A stretch of DNA of 64,000 nucleotides, taken from Streptococcus azizii. GTDB lineage: Bacteria; Bacillota; Bacilli; Lactobacillales; Streptococcaceae. A program made the position numbers and the translations under genes. Under the pieces are notes generated by a model. The model ran no database searches. It saw nothing but the letters and a program-made list of their open reading frames with translations, and had not been told where the DNA came from. The stretch lies in assembly GCF_001984715.1 (NCBI RefSeq), contig NZ_MSPR01000011.1, positions 1 to 64,000 of the forward strand, given 5' to 3'. Shown in pieces: positions 18,277 to 26,420 of the stretch (the first letter of the stretch is position 1; each line of letters begins with the position of its first letter).

Positions 18277-18363
18277 CTATAAAAAGATAAGCAAAATTGA
18301 TTTGATTAACAAAATTTTGATGGACGCTGTAAACATTTGTTTATCAGTATAGTTAAATGTCAT
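18277..18363 (-). pseudogene. orphan toxin 5' fragment with deletion (unit 6)
   Basis: The frame starts MTFNYTDKQ like the others, then a deletion of about 25 bp shifts the frame and it ends at TAG 18277 after 28 residues. The missing bases explain why this unit is 581 bp and the others about 606. Confidence 0.8.
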
Positions 18364-18761
18364 TATTCAATGCTCTCCTTACCATCAGAATAAATGACCC
18401 TTACATTACTCTCTGTACTTCCGTAATGTGAAGACAATATTTCTGATTCTACCATGTTCACAACTGCTGATTGGTTTCTATTTAAGTACAAACTGTGTCC
18501 CATTCTATATTTTATAACACTTCTATCCAAAAAAGATAATTGGACTGTACAACTCCAATTTCCTGGTGGCTTTGCATAATGCGGACTACTAATTTGTATC
18601 TCCTCAAGTTCCCGATAACTATTCTTCAGAGCCTTGGCTAGGCTAATTTCATATTTTCGGTTCCGTTCTTCTTCTGCGGTTCTTTGTCTCAGATGGTTGA
18701 TACTGAACACCATAAGTAATCCACCTAAAATGATTAGTAAAATGACTGCTTTCTTTTTCAT
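18363..18761 (-). CDS. immunity-like membrane protein 6
   Basis: 132 residues, subgroup A, with the standard anchor followed by INHLRQRTAEEERNRKYEI. The outer domain begins SPHYAKPPGNWSCTVQLSF as in protein 4, and ends VRVIYSDGKESIE. GCTAGAGC precedes ATG as in other units. The longer hydrophilic frame at 18649-18840 in another frame is a shadow. Confidence 0.65.
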   Translation of the reverse strand: MKKKAVILLIILGGLLMVFSINHLRQRTAEEERNRKYEISLAKALKNSYRELEEIQISSPHYAKPPGNWSCTVQLSFLDRSVIKYRMGHSLYLNRNQSAVVNMVESEILSSHYGSTESNVRVIYSDGKESIE

Positions 18762-18846
18762 GCTCTAGCCTCCATACATTGAGTTGCTGTCTCTTGTCTA
18801 TATACTTGCCACAGATGTATCTACAACTATTATTGTACACTATTTT

Positions 18847-18969
18847 TTAAGTAAACTCTATAAAAAGATAAGCAAAATGGATTCGATTAACAAAATTTTG
18901 ATGGACACGATAAACATTCTGTCCTCGGTTTACAATATTTAGCTGTTTATCTGTATACTGAAATACCAT
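18847..18969 (-). pseudogene. orphan toxin 5' fragment (unit 7)
   Basis: Forty codons from ATG 18969 to TAA 18847, beginning MVFQYTDKQLNIVNRGQNV and continuing YRVHQNFVNR. The start resembles the live toxin (FQYTD) more than several other copies do. It overlaps the stop of immunity fragment 7 by one base. Confidence 0.84.
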
Positions 18970-19235
18970 TACTCAATCCTCTCCGTACCATCTGAATAGG
19001 TAACTATAACCTTCCTTTCAGTCTTTCCTAAATATGTTCTTAATTGATTGGATACAGCTTGAGAAGCTATCGCTGACCCATTTGCTTTATAACTAATATT
19101 ATGCCCAATACCATATTCTATATTTGTCCCATCATCAAAAATAACAAGTATTTGTGTATACCAGCCACTTGGTTTAGATTCTTCAAAACCCGAATGAGTA
19201 ATTGCGATTTCCTCGCTCTGTCTCAATGATAGCAT
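18969..19235 (-). pseudogene. truncated immunity-like gene 7 (subgroup B)
   Basis: Only the C-terminal domain remains (FEESKPSGWYTQILVIF to VTYSDGTERIE), differing from protein 3 at 5 of 72 positions. The anchor is missing. In another frame just upstream the sequence reads LLGVLPFLLVTRNHAIIETE then RGNRNYS, like a diverged anchor and linker, so the gene appears to be a fusion of two paralogues joined by a frame-breaking deletion. It lies at the outer edge of the array. Confidence 0.7.
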
Positions 19236-19273
19236 GATTTCTGGTTACTAATAAAAAAGGCAATACTCCTAAT

Positions 19274-19316
19274 AAAAAAACTCTTAGAAATAGCAGAAGC
19301 TCGGCTTTTCTAAGAG
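19274..19316 (-). terminator. rho-independent terminator of the acetyltransferase gene
   Basis: On the minus strand CTCTTAGAAA and TTTCTAAGAG form a 10-bp stem followed by seven T. It ends the transcript from 19907 and insulates the immunity array. Confidence 0.85.
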
Positions 19317-19349
19317 TGTCGTCCACATGAGGGAGTGGTTTCTATTTTG

Positions 19350-19907
19350 TTAAGTATTAGTGCTTTCAGCTAGGGATGTCCATTCTTCTTTGAGGATTCC
19401 ATATTTAACCGAATCATAGTAGACACCCTGCCAGTAGCGGACTTTGCGGATTTGAGCTTCCTTGGTCATACCAAGTTTTTCGGCGACCCTCATCATGCCG
19501 TGGTTGCCACTCCAAGTAGTGAGGCCGATATGCTCCAGCTCAGGGAATGCTCCAAAAATCTTCGTAATCCAAAGACTTAGTGCCTCGGTACCATGACCAC
19601 CGCTCCAGTAAGCAGGATCAAAGATGATGATACCAATTTCTAACCATCTGGTAGCTTCGTTTTCCCAATAGTAGGACACCATGCCAATAGGTTTTTCTTC
19701 GAGAAAAATACCTTGTACTTGCGGTGATTGGAGGAAACGATAATCAGCAAAACCTTTAAAGGTATCAAAGTTGTCAAAGGATTGGTAATCGTCAAAATAG
19801 GGGGCAGAATAGTTCTTCCATTCAGGACATTCTTGCGTATAGCCGATTTTCCAAATCTGCTTGAGGTCATCTTCTGTAAAAGCATTTAAGTGGAGTGTGT
19901 TAGACAT
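19350..19907 (-). CDS. GNAT family N-acetyltransferase (RimJ/RimL type)
   Basis: 185 residues, single GNAT domain. Visible features are an N-terminal LHLNAFTEDDLKQIWKI, the acceptor-side IGMVSYYW strand, the acetyl-CoA binding turn around YWSGGHGTEALSLW (the R/Q-x-x-G-x-G/A region) and a C-terminal KLGMTKEAQIRKVRYW as in RimJ/RimL-like proteins that acetylate N-termini or small molecules. The substrate is unknown. It stands alone, with its own terminator before the toxin array. Confidence 0.85.
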   Translation of the reverse strand: MSNTLHLNAFTEDDLKQIWKIGYTQECPEWKNYSAPYFDDYQSFDNFDTFKGFADYRFLQSPQVQGIFLEEKPIGMVSYYWENEATRWLEIGIIIFDPAYWSGGHGTEALSLWITKIFGAFPELEHIGLTTWSGNHGMMRVAEKLGMTKEAQIRKVRYWQGVYYDSVKYGILKEEWTSLAESTNT

Positions 19908-19965
19908 AATGTCCTCCGTATTATTTTCTAACCCTATTGTATCATAGTTGATAGCTGAAATATAG

Positions 19966-20336
19966 TATAGTCGTTTAGTTTATACCTAAAGGTAGCTACA
20001 GCTGTCATTGACTAAATCTGAAACAGCTGCGTCTCTTTTCTTACTTCGACGAGTGAAAAGCTCCAGTGGAAGTTTTCAGCCTACCACCTTTTATTAAAAA
20101 AGTGGTCGTTAGAAACTCCGTTTCCCTATTTCCAACCTTGCCCACTTCGCTCTCCAATTTCTAGGCTCAGGCTGAAACAGTTCACCGAACTGTTTCACTC
20201 TCCCAGATGATTGGAACTCGCTTTGCCGTACTCTACGATTGTTACTGACTATCGTCAGTATGATTTCCGACCTTCAACAGCCGAATGACTGTTGAAGCAG
20301 CCTGCAGCTCGTTGCCTAGTACTAAAAGCTATATTA
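19966..20336 (+). repeat. MITE-like interspersed repeat, copy 2 (complete)
   Basis: It begins TATAGTCGTTTAGTTTATACC and ends CTAGTACTAAAAGCTATAT. The right end read in reverse matches the left (TATAG...TTTAGT). Inside are the AACAGTTCACCGAACTGTT hairpin and the TACTGACTATCGTCAGTA hairpin. It has no coding capacity. Confidence 0.7.
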
Positions 20337-20876
20337 TCCCTTTTGAACATCACCATTATCCATTGTCAACCTGACTTGATGAGAATGTTTATTGAATACT
20401 CAATATTTCCAACTCCCTTTGTATCAAGGTTTCTAAAAATGGAAGGTTCGTGAAAATGGATAAAAGCCCCTAATGTGGATAACATTGACACCGATTAACA
20501 CCATAGGATAGGCTACTTGTTTGTACCTCGTCATTTTCCAAAAATCAGCCAAGATAGGCTCTATAAAATCATGTATGTTGGGGGGATTTTACTATAATGG
20601 GGTATTTTCAATACTAGATGAACAAGAGTCCTACCCTCAAATGGAATCCCTTGTTTCCCTATTCATCTTTGGGTGGTGTATTGAACCAAGAGACGTGATA
20701 CATTCTTATTGAGTACAAGTCTTTTTCTATTCGATGAGACAACCTATTTCGCCGTCTAGGCCACAACTTAATTTTAATAAAACAGCAATATTATAGCTCT
20801 TGACCGCTGTGTGTAAAAGCATCTGGGGCTTATGGAAGCTCGGCTATTTTTACTTTTCGTTGTGTAGGGGCATGTC
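20337..20876. other. 540-bp spacer without a recognisable gene
   Basis: No convincing coding region is seen. A 63-codon frame at 20521-20712 lacks a ribosome binding site and resembles nothing recognised. A TATTGAATACTCAATA palindrome-like stretch lies near 20390. The stretch may be decayed sequence. Confidence 0.5.
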
Positions 20877-20907
20877 AATCCCCAACTCAGCGCTAGAGTT
20901 GGGGATT
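20877..20907. terminator. hairpin downstream of the YrdC-domain gene
   Basis: AATCCCCAACTC and GAGTTGGGGATT form a 12-bp perfect stem with a short loop. There is no good T-run on either strand, so terminator function is only likely. Confidence 0.5.
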
Positions 20908-20924
20908 CATTCTAATAGAAAAGG

Positions 20925-21710
20925 CTAGTAGTATTCCCCTTGGCGGTAGTCCCAGGAGTTGAAGTGTTCTGAAAGGTGCATCATGATTTTATCAATGTCA
21001 AGGCCTTTACGAATCACGACTGGACAAGGGGAGATGGAACGACTGTCCTTGCCTTGCTCTGGAATCAGTTTGCCCTCAGCGTCAACCATAGAAACCATGA
21101 CTCCTTGCTCGTAGCGGGTTTCAAGTGTCTTATCAGGTTGGATAGATGCGACATAATCATCTGCTTCGATGATAAGATCTACTTTTGACGCGATGCGTTC
21201 ACCGATTCCTGCAACCTGTCCTCGGTTTCCTTTTCCAGAAGGATTGGCAGAAGAAGCGTAGACCATACGACCTTCTTTTTCCCACATTTCTTTGGCAATT
21301 TGCTCACCTGCAGTACCAAACTTGATGACAAAGCAAGAGGTGCCACGACTGTCGGTCATCAGTTCCTCGCGCCCATCTCCGTAGGCCTTGAGCTTGGCGT
21401 AGGCTTCCTTACGCCAAGGGAGGATGCAACCAAGTAAGATATCTTCGTCCCAATGTTGTTGGTAGAAAGCATCAATTTCAGGAGTCATTTGAGCCAATTC
21501 ACGGAGTTCTTCCAGACTACCACAAAGGACGACCCCGGGTTTCGTACGTTTGCGTTCCTTGGCATCAAACTTTCGCTCCAAGCCAGCTTTATCGGCGGTC
21601 ATGATGATGTATCCAACCTTAGTAGGACAGACAATGACTCCGCCCTCTTGTTTGATAATATTTAGCCCCTCTTGTGATAGTTCTCCGTCCCAATGGATCT
21701 GTTTTGTCAT
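20925..21710 (-). CDS. Sua5/YciO/YrdC domain protein
   Basis: 261 residues from ATG 21710, which has AAGGAG upstream; the frame extends 39 codons further without a better site. The YrdC-like domain has GGVIVCPTKVGYIIMTAD near the N-terminus, then a Lys/Arg-rich KERKRTKPG turn and YASSANPSGKGNRGQV, both typical of RNA- or nucleotide-binding YrdC proteins. TsaC/Sua5 makes threonylcarbamoyl-AMP for tRNA t6A. This one is a divergent paralogue, and the cell probably has a canonical Sua5 elsewhere, so the role is uncertain. Confidence 0.75.
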   Translation of the reverse strand: MTKQIHWDGELSQEGLNIIKQEGGVIVCPTKVGYIIMTADKAGLERKFDAKERKRTKPGVVLCGSLEELRELAQMTPEIDAFYQQHWDEDILLGCILPWRKEAYAKLKAYGDGREELMTDSRGTSCFVIKFGTAGEQIAKEMWEKEGRMVYASSANPSGKGNRGQVAGIGERIASKVDLIIEADDYVASIQPDKTLETRYEQGVMVSMVDAEGKLIPEQGKDSRSISPCPVVIRKGLDIDKIMMHLSEHFNSWDYRQGEYY

Positions 21711-21779
21711 ACAGTTCATCTCCTTGTCTAAATTTTCAGATAATTCAATTATATCAGAAATTTCATGAAAATCAAGCCT

Positions 21780-22246
21780 GTCTTTCACGACCAACAAGTA
21801 AGAAAGCGAATGAAAAATAGGAAACATGACGAGTGAAAAGCTCCAGTGGGGGTTTTCAGCCTATTTCCTAGCTTTCCCGCTTCTTGGCTCAAACTTCTGT
21901 GGTCACTTTCGTGTTTCTAGGTGACCAGTTACAACAGTTCATCGAACTGTTGTAACTCATCTGTAATCGGCTAAAGCCGAAACAGCTGCCTATCTTTTTT
22001 CCGAGGTTTTAGCCCGTGTTCAATTCGTCAAGATACGAGAGCGTAAAACAACTCCTAGACAAAATAGGAAATACGACGAAGAAGTCTCTGCTTCTAGGAG
22101 TATTTATTCTCGCTTTCCGATTTCTTGGCTCGGGTAAAACTGATCCACTGGATTAGTTTTATTGTCAGCGAGTTGTAGCTCGAGTTCAATTCCCCGAGAC
22201 TCTTGACCGAGTATCCTTTTGATTTTCAAAGAGTATAAAGCAGGAC
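21780..22246. repeat. BOX-like composite repeat
   Basis: It contains GACGAGTGAAAAGCTCCAGT, the AACAGTTCATCGAACTGTT hairpin, a CGAAACAGCTG module, two GTGTTCAATTCGTCAAGATACG-type junctions and the boxA-like end GTATCCTTTTGATTTTCAAA near 22212. Its order nearly repeats that at 24525-24790. Confidence 0.7.
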
Positions 22247-22354
22247 AGCAACCTGACTGCTTACACAGAGTGTGGTTTGCCGACCTTTTGCTCCATCAAG
22301 TATGAAGGAAGCCTGTGGACGGTGTTCATTTATGAAATTTTTCAAAAAATGTTC

Positions 22355-22382
22355 TTGCCTTTTTTCATTTTTTCGCTATACT
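22355..22382 (+). promoter_or_regulatory. promoter of the glycine riboswitch transcript
   Basis: TTGCCT (22355-22360), 16 nt, TATACT (22377-22382). It is about 100 bp upstream of the aptamer and in the right orientation. Confidence 0.7.
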
Positions 22383-22482
22383 AATAAGTAAGTCATATCA
22401 GTTTTTGACTGATGACGATGCAAAACGAATACCGGTTGACATTTCATAGGAGGACGGAAGTCCAACTGTGGGAAAGACGGAA

Positions 22483-22563
22483 CTCTGGAGAGACCGTAAT
22501 GGCGCCGAAGGGGCAAGGTGAAATGCAAGCAATTCACTCAAACTCTCAGGCAAAAGGACAGAG
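22483..22563 (+). ncRNA. glycine riboswitch aptamer
   Basis: The conserved glycine aptamer core is readable: CTCTGGAGAGACCG, then GGCGCCGAAGGGGCAAGG, then CTCTCAGGCAAAAGGACAGAG at the end. P1 pairs CTCT with AGAG. Only one full aptamer is seen; the 90 bases upstream (with GGAGGACGGAAGTCC) may be the ghost-aptamer part of a singlet riboswitch. It precedes a sodium:amino acid symporter, a common glycine-riboswitch target. Confidence 0.92.
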
Positions 22564-22735
22564 CATAGGAAATTGGAAAGGTATTTTCCCTAAAGTTGAT
22601 GGGTAAAATGGCAGTTGCGCTACTATTACTCAGCATTCCTATTCTCATTTATGGTAAACACAGAGTTTGGCGGTCACCGTCAAGCTCTTTCGTTTTGATG
22701 GAGCATACACTATACATACGTGGAGGAGATTAGGA

Positions 22736-24067
22736 ATGTTAGAAATCTTGCAGGGAATCAATCGTTTGGTCTGGGGACCGCCGTTACTCATGCTTTTAGT
22801 TGGGACAGGCATTTATTTCACAGCCCGTCTGGGACTTTTTCAAGTCAGAAAGCTACCGCGGGCAGCTCGTTTGATTTTAGTAGATGATGCCAGTGGTCAA
22901 GGCGATGTCTCTAGCTTTGCGGCCCTTTGTACAGCTCTAGCAGCAACGGTCGGTACGGGAAATATTGTCGGGGTTGCTACTGCTATTAAGACCGGTGGAC
23001 CAGGAGCTCTTTTTTGGATGTGGGTTGCGGCCTTTTTTGGGATGGCAACCAAGTATGCCGAAGGGTTTTTGGCGATTAAATACCGCACTAAGGATGCCAA
23101 TGGTCAAGTAGCTGGAGGTCCCATGCACTATATCACGATTGGTATGGGGGAAAAGTGGAAGCCTTTGGCCATCTTCTTTGCCCTTTCAGGGGTCTTGGTA
23201 GCTTTTCTAGGGATTGGAACCTTTGCGCAAGTAAACTCGATTACCTCTTCTTTGGAAAATAGCTTTGCCTTCTCACCGCAGTTGGTGAGTGTTATCCTAG
23301 CAGTGGTGGTCGCCGTCATTATCTTTGGTGGAATTGAATCAATCTCAAAGGTTTCGACCAAGGTTGTACCGTTTATGGCGACCTTATATATTGTAGCGAC
23401 ACTGGCCCTGTTGATTGTCAATGCCCATCAACTGCTGCCGACTCTTGCCCTTGTGGTGAAAAACGCCTTTACCCCAAGTGCAGCTTTGGGGGGATTTGCA
23501 GGAGCGAACGTTCGCGCGGCGATTCAAAATGGAATCGCGCGTGGGGTCTTTTCAAATGAATCTGGTCTTGGTTCAGCTCCGATTGCCGCAGCAGCAGCCA
23601 AATCCGACCAGCCTGTTGAACAGGGACTGATTTTCATGATTGGAACCTTCATTGATACGATTATCATCTGTAGTTTGACCGGGCTGTCGATCTTAGTAAC
23701 AGGTCAGTGGACAGTAGAAGGTTTGCAGGGAGCGCCTCTGACTCAGGCAGCCTTTGCCACCTTGTTGGGAAGTCCTGGGGCGCTTGCCTTGACCTTTAGT
23801 CTCGTTCTTTTTGCTTTTACAACCATTCTAGGCTGGAGTTATTACGGGGAACGTTGCTTTGAGTTTCTTTTTGGAACACGGTTCATTTTCGTGTATCGCT
23901 TGATTTTCATTGCCATGGTCGCTCTCGGTGGCTTTCTTCAGTTGGATGTCATCTGGGTGATTGCAGATGTCGTCAATGGATTGATGGCTCTACCGAATCT
24001 CATTGCCTTATTAGCTTTATCACCGGTTATTATCCGTGAAACCAAACGATACTTTGAAAAACAGTAG
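22736..24067 (+). CDS. sodium:alanine/glycine symporter (AGCS family)
   Basis: 443 residues with about ten membrane helices. Typical AGCS stretches are the GTGNIVGVATAI segment followed by TGGPGALFWMW, then GGPMHYI and the conserved NESGLGSAPIAAAAA. It imports alanine or glycine with Na+. ATG 22736 is chosen because GGAGGAG lies upstream; the longer frame starts inside the riboswitch leader. The glycine riboswitch upstream implies glycine-responsive expression and favours glycine as a substrate. Monocistronic. Confidence 0.9.
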   Translation: MLEILQGINRLVWGPPLLMLLVGTGIYFTARLGLFQVRKLPRAARLILVDDASGQGDVSSFAALCTALAATVGTGNIVGVATAIKTGGPGALFWMWVAAFFGMATKYAEGFLAIKYRTKDANGQVAGGPMHYITIGMGEKWKPLAIFFALSGVLVAFLGIGTFAQVNSITSSLENSFAFSPQLVSVILAVVVAVIIFGGIESISKVSTKVVPFMATLYIVATLALLIVNAHQLLPTLALVVKNAFTPSAALGGFAGANVRAAIQNGIARGVFSNESGLGSAPIAAAAAKSDQPVEQGLIFMIGTFIDTIIICSLTGLSILVTGQWTVEGLQGAPLTQAAFATLLGSPGALALTFSLVLFAFTTILGWSYYGERCFEFLFGTRFIFVYRLIFIAMVALGGFLQLDVIWVIADVVNGLMALPNLIALLALSPVIIRETKRYFEKQ

Positions 24068-24208
24068 GGGAGTCGCCCGTTATATCTTTGCAAAGGATGA
24101 GCAGCTAGGAAAGAAGGGAGACCGGTCAATGATTAGACAAGAGTATCCGGGCATCATTGTGAGGACTATCCGCATGTAGTGGTGTTTTGACGCTGAAGCC
24201 TTATACTC

Positions 24209-24790
24209 AATAAAAATCAACAGTAGACTAGCTTTCATAATTGAGAATTGTGAAAGGTGGGATAGGAGATTAGCACCGCTAATTTCCTTATAATCGAAGC
24301 CGAAGGTAGTTGAATTAAGATGTGAGGACGTTAAGAAAATGTAAAGAAAAATAGGGAATTGGGGCAGATGACTCCAACAACCGCTAACCTCGCTGTCTAA
24401 TTTTTAGGCTCAGTAACAAATTCCCTCACTTTTTAATTTCTAGGTTCGGGCTAAAATAATCCACTGGATTATTTTACTCCCCTGACTATTGCTATCTTTT
24501 TTCTCACATTTTTAGCCCGTGTTCAATTCGTCAAGATACGAGAGCGTAAAACAACTCCTAGACAAAATAGGAAATACGACGAGTGAAAAGCTCCAGTGGA
24601 GGTTTTCAGCCTATTCCCTAGCTTTTCTGCTTCTTGGCTCAAACTTCTGTGGTCACTTTCGTGTTTCAATCTCATCTGTAATTGGCTAAAGCCAAAACAG
24701 CTGCCTATCTTTTTTGCACAGCTCGTAGTCTGAGTTCAATTCCCCGAGACTCTTGACCAAGTATCCTTTGGATTTTTAAAGAGTATTAGC
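24209..24790. repeat. BOX-like composite repeat, about 580 bp
   Basis: It opens with a boxC-like end (TACTCAATAAAAATCAACAG) and closes with a boxA-like end (TCCTTTGGATTTTTAAAGAG). Between are modules starting AAGATGTGAGGACGTTAAG and CAAGATACGAGAGCGTAAA, and a second copy of the GACGAGTGAAAAGCTCC block. Confidence 0.75.
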
Positions 24791-24891
24791 CAAGTCAGAG
24801 CGAGTGTCTTACCCCTAGTCCAGTTTGTAGATTTCTTGTCTAAATGTGGGAATAGAAACAAACAAGTCGATGCCATCAAAGCGCTAATTAT

Positions 24892-24899
24892 GGTATAAT
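24892..24899 (+). promoter_or_regulatory. extended -10 promoter of mscS
   Basis: TGGTATAAT lies 20 bases upstream of the coding start. No clear -35 is present, as expected for an extended -10. Confidence 0.55.
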
Positions 24900-24919
24900 A
24901 ACAGGAGAAGGAGGGTCCT

Positions 24920-25747
24920 GTGCATTTTTTTACTAACTATCTAGCTCAATTTGATGTAGAGGCGATACTCATGGCCTTAGTGAGCAAGTTGTTATCGCTT
25001 GTTTTGTTAGCTATTGTTTTCTATATTCTCAAAAAAATGGTTCCCCTTTCCATCAGAAAAATGTTTCTTTCTCCCCTTCGGGGATCGACCCAGGATATTG
25101 GGAGACAAAAGACGCTGGTTCGCCTTTTGGAAAGTGGCTTGAACTACGTCTTGTATTTTCTTTTGCTGTATTCGGTCTTGACCATTCTGGGGCTTCCGGT
25201 CTCTAGCCTTTTGGCAGGAGCTGGAATTGCTGGGGTTGCTATCGGGATGGGGGCGCAGGGTTTCTTATCTGATTTGGTCAATGGTTTTTTCATCCTTCTA
25301 GAACGCCAGTTTGATGTAGGAGAGGTCGTTGGCTTGACCAATGGGGTCATTAAGATAAAAGGTACTATTGTTAGCGTAGGGATTCGGACAACCCAGGTGC
25401 GTGATGCAGATGGAACCCTTCATTTTATTCCGAATCGGAACATTCTTGTTGTCAGCAATCAATCGCGGGGAGACATACGGGTGCAGATTGATCTGCCACT
25501 GAGCCTAACAGCTGATTTGGCCAAGGTTGAAGAAGTGATAGAGGCCATCAACCAGAAAGAAGCGAGTAGTTGGTCTGCCATTAAGGGGGTAAAAATAATT
25601 GGTCCACAGACGCTTGAAAATGGACAATTTGTCTATCGGGTGCAATTCTTTGTAGTCAATGGTCAGCAAAGTAGTATCTACCAGCGGTTTTACACCCTTT
25701 ATCAAGAGGCCTTGCTCTCAGCCGGCATTGACCTAACAAACCAGTAG
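24920..25747 (+). CDS. mechanosensitive channel, MscS family
   Basis: 275 residues starting at GTG 24920, with AGGAGAAGGAGG ending seven bases upstream. Three N-terminal membrane helices are followed by the pore-lining helix (GAGIAGVAIGMGAQGFLSDL) and the beta domain with the family motif DVGEVV and PNRNILVVSNQSRGD. It opens on osmotic downshock to release solutes. The gene is short, like YkuT/YfkC-type channels. A DUF4352-like gene follows after 13 nt and is probably co-transcribed. Confidence 0.9.
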   Translation: MHFFTNYLAQFDVEAILMALVSKLLSLVLLAIVFYILKKMVPLSIRKMFLSPLRGSTQDIGRQKTLVRLLESGLNYVLYFLLLYSVLTILGLPVSSLLAGAGIAGVAIGMGAQGFLSDLVNGFFILLERQFDVGEVVGLTNGVIKIKGTIVSVGIRTTQVRDADGTLHFIPNRNILVVSNQSRGDIRVQIDLPLSLTADLAKVEEVIEAINQKEASSWSAIKGVKIIGPQTLENGQFVYRVQFFVVNGQQSSIYQRFYTLYQEALLSAGIDLTNQ

Positions 25748-25760
25748 CAAAGGAGAAATC

Positions 25761-26360
25761 ATGTTTCCAAAAGAATTCATTATTGAAGATGGTCACATCT
25801 ATTATCGGAAAAAACCATTCTACAAACAGCCCTTATTTTGGACAAGCCTTGCAGGCTTTACGGTGGCTTTTATCTTGGGGCTGTTACTCTTCTTAACAGT
25901 CCTAGGATTGGCGGGTTCGTCTTATGCTTCTAGTTATGTGCAGGAGAGCTACGATGGCCTAGTGTCAGATCCATTTATGGAAAAAGAAATCGGTCAAGAG
26001 GTCGAATTGTCAAGTGGATTACGGTTGACTGTCCAATCCATGGAGTTAGACTCCAAGATAGAACTGGACGATTCGGATTATCATCAAGCGATGGTTATAA
26101 CAGTTGAGGTGAAAAATCCAACGGAAGAGCGTTTGTATTTTGATGAGCAAGACAGTCTCTTATTTGGAACGCAAGATAGCGATGAAATTGAATCGGTCTA
26201 TATTTTGGACAATCGAACCTATGATGGCGCTTTTAAAAAGAAAATCAATCCGGGAGAAACAGTCGAATATACCCTAATTTACGGAGTGGATGGCGCCTCC
26301 ACCTATCGCTTGATGTATGAGGGAAATGTGTGGGATTTTCAGCGGGGAGAAAAATTGTAA
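25761..26360 (+). CDS. membrane-anchored protein with DUF4352/telokin-like domain
   Basis: 199 residues. A short cytoplasmic start (about 25 residues) leads to one membrane helix (about 30-53). The outer part (about 75-199) has the pattern of a telokin-like Ig fold: GLRLTVQSMELDSKIELDD, MVITVEVKNPTEERLYF, and KINPGETVEYTLIYGV. No lipobox. AAAGGAG lies before the ATG. It follows mscS by 13 nt, but no functional link is known. Confidence 0.7.
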   Translation: MFPKEFIIEDGHIYYRKKPFYKQPLFWTSLAGFTVAFILGLLLFLTVLGLAGSSYASSYVQESYDGLVSDPFMEKEIGQEVELSSGLRLTVQSMELDSKIELDDSDYHQAMVITVEVKNPTEERLYFDEQDSLLFGTQDSDEIESVYILDNRTYDGAFKKKINPGETVEYTLIYGVDGASTYRLMYEGNVWDFQRGEKL

Positions 26361-26420
26361 GCAATGACATCATGGTTTTCTTCCCTTCCTTTCTGCCATT
26401 CATAGAGAACCGTTCGTTAC

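Noticed and set aside
15346-18761. Lipoprotein signals in the immunity-like proteins
   Set aside because: No cysteine lies at the end of the hydrophobic segment in any copy, so no lipobox.
20521-20712. 63-codon open frame
   Set aside because: No ribosome site and no recognisable domain; surrounding spacer looks non-coding.
22412-22606. 64-codon open frame
   Set aside because: It overlaps the glycine riboswitch leader and aptamer.
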